Shown in pieces: positions 22,477 through 23,310 of a stretch of DNA of 23,310 nt. Origin of the DNA: DATDDB01 sp035260545 (GTDB lineage: Bacteria; Pseudomonadota; Gammaproteobacteria; Burkholderiales; Gallionellaceae); NCBI GenBank assembly GCA_035260545.1, contig DATFUZ010000043.1, positions 1 to 23,310 on the forward strand. Reading direction: 5' to 3'. The notes beneath the pieces were generated by a model, which was not told where the DNA came from, did no database searches, and saw only the letters and a list, made by a program, of their open reading frames with translations. Numbering within the stretch: the stretch's first letter is position 1; every line of letters begins with the position of its first letter. Both the position numbers and the translations under genes were made by a program.

Positions 22477-22836
22477 CTAGCGCTTGAGCACGAAGCGGCT
22501 GGCGAGGAAGGTGATGGGCACGGTGATCGCGATCACTCCCAGCATTGCCAGTCGCGGATCCACGCCTTTGCGCACCAGCAGGCCCAGCAGCAGCGCGCCC
22601 AGCGCGTATTGGAGCAGGTAAACAAAGGGAAACTTCAGGAAACTGGCCAGGCTGCGCCGCGTCTTGAACACGAAATGCACGTTCAGGAAATAGGAGAGCA
22701 CAATGCCTGCGGCGTAGGAAAGGGCATAGGCCGCCTGATAATGCATTACCAGGTACAACGCCAGGAAGACCACGTAGCTGAAGGCGGTGTTGGCCGCGCC
22801 CACGATCAGGAAGCGCACGAATTCTGCGCGCATCAC
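22477..22836 (-). CDS. GtrA-like small membrane protein
   Basis: A 119-residue protein with four hydrophobic helices. It opens with FVRFLIVGAANTAFSYVVF, then SYAAGIVLSYFLNVHFVFK, and ends in FLASRFVLKR. This is the classic GtrA/DPMS-associated family pattern, including the N-x-x-F-x-F-K/R turn. Relatives are thought to flip or present polyprenyl-linked single sugars for glycosylation of surface polymers and usually pair with a GtrB-type transferase, which is not present here. GTG (22836) has a GGGGA about ten bases upstream; ATG at 22833 directly follows and is equally possible. It is the only minus-strand gene in the window, divergent from apaH. Confidence 0.88.
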   Translation of the reverse strand: MMRAEFVRFLIVGAANTAFSYVVFLALYLVMHYQAAYALSYAAGIVLSYFLNVHFVFKTRRSLASFLKFPFVYLLQYALGALLLGLLVRKGVDPRLAMLGVIAITVPITFLASRFVLKR

Positions 22837-22921
22837 AATGGCATGTCCCCGAGTTTCATCAAGCGTGAACCGAATTCTGGTATCGTTGGGCGCATCACGC
22901 GCAAATTATACAGGGTAATGC

Positions 22922-23310
22922 ATGGCGATCTATGCCGTAGGCGACATACAGGGGTGCGCGGCCGAACTGGAGCGACTGCTGGAGGTGATCCAGTTCGATC
23001 CTGCGCGGGACAAGGTCTGGCTGGTCGGCGACCTGGTCAACCGCGGTCCCGCATCGCGCCGGGTGTTGCACCTGGTGCGCTCGCTGGGCGAGAGCGCCAT
23101 CACGGTGCTCGGCAACCACGATCTGCATTTGCTCGCGGTGGCCGAGGGCGTGGCCGAGCAGCATCGTACCGACACCCTGGATGAGATTCTGAATGCGCCG
23201 GACTGTGCCGAGCTGCTGGAGTGGCTGCGTCATCAGCGCCTGCTGCATGCTGAGGACGGTTATGTGCTGGTGCATGCCGGGTTGTTGCCGCAATGGACGG
23301 TGGAGCAGGC
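22922..23310 (+). CDS. apaH: Symmetrical bis(5'-nucleosyl)-tetraphosphatase, N-terminal part
   Basis: Hydrolyses Ap4A to two ADP. The window ends after about 129 codons of a protein usually about 270-280 residues long. Metallophosphatase motifs are in order: GDIQGC (residues 7-12), GDLVNRGP, and GNHDLHLLA. HAGLLPQW near the end matches the ApaH HAG-x-x-PQW block. Gln at position 10 replaces the His of the E. coli GDVHGC motif, a variant known in ApaH relatives. ATG 22922 has AGGG seven to ten bases upstream; an out-of-frame ATG at 22918 is not used. It is a housekeeping gene that probably marks the right border of the polysaccharide locus. Confidence 0.93.
   Translation, partial: MAIYAVGDIQGCAAELERLLEVIQFDPARDKVWLVGDLVNRGPASRRVLHLVRSLGESAITVLGNHDLHLLAVAEGVAEQHRTDTLDEILNAPDCAELLEWLRHQRLLHAEDGYVLVHAGLLPQWTVEQ

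Noticed and set aside
1..23310. CRISPR array, tRNA or rRNA genes, insertion sequences, prophage
   Set aside because: No regularly spaced repeats, cloverleaf-like or rRNA sequence, transposase frames or terminal inverted repeats were seen.

Overview
This window is a surface-polysaccharide (O-antigen / exopolysaccharide) biosynthesis locus from a GC-rich Gram-negative bacterium, most likely a betaproteobacterium. That placement is an inference from the E. coli-type Ugd, the WbpL/WbpM pair, the WaaL-type ligases, the ApaH with a GDIQGC motif, and GC-rich codon use. No ribosomal or other firm taxonomic marker is present. Nearly everything is on the + strand; only a small GtrA-like gene near the right end is on the minus strand.

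Layout. (1) 1-1117: the tail of an NAD-dependent sugar epimerase/reductase overlaps a WbpL-type lipid-carrier sugar-phosphate transferase. (2) 1163-6038: a promoter and structured leader precede manC-gmd-fcl-ugd, a nucleotide-sugar operon for GDP-mannose, GDP-L-fucose and UDP-glucuronate. (3) 6160-9589: a Wzx-type flippase, a PAPS-type sulfotransferase and a GT2 glycosyltransferase; the last two are visibly lower in GC. (4) 9590-13737: a rearranged zone. It holds a dead chimera of a WcaJ-like N-terminal region joined in frame to the C-terminal half of a rhamnosyltransferase, then a GT2 gene with no conventional start codon, then an O-antigen ligase/polymerase. (5) 14089-19965: a tightly coupled operon of intact wcaJ-like gene, wbpM-like 4,6-dehydratase and three glycosyltransferases (GT2, GT2, GT4). 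(6) 20129-22446: a second ligase paralogue and a GT2. (7) 22477-23310: a convergent gtrA-like gene and the start of apaH, where housekeeping sequence appears to resume.

How they fit together. WbpM would make a 4-keto-6-deoxy-HexNAc nucleotide, the truncated epimerase/reductase at the left edge could finish it, and WbpL could load it onto undecaprenyl phosphate. WcaJ would independently start a glucose-primed (or galactose-primed) chain. Fucose, mannose and glucuronate donors feed the GTs, the sulfotransferase may decorate the glycan, Wzx would flip lipid-linked units, and the two WaaL/Wzy-family proteins would polymerise or ligate them. Phosphomannomutase, Wzz and Wza/Wzc export genes are not in the window.

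I found no clearly new system. The most informative signals are the chimeric pseudogene, a promoter shared by it and its intact paralogue (TTGCCG-N18-TAGYAT with an extended -10), the duplicated initiator and ligase genes, and the low-GC sulfotransferase insert.
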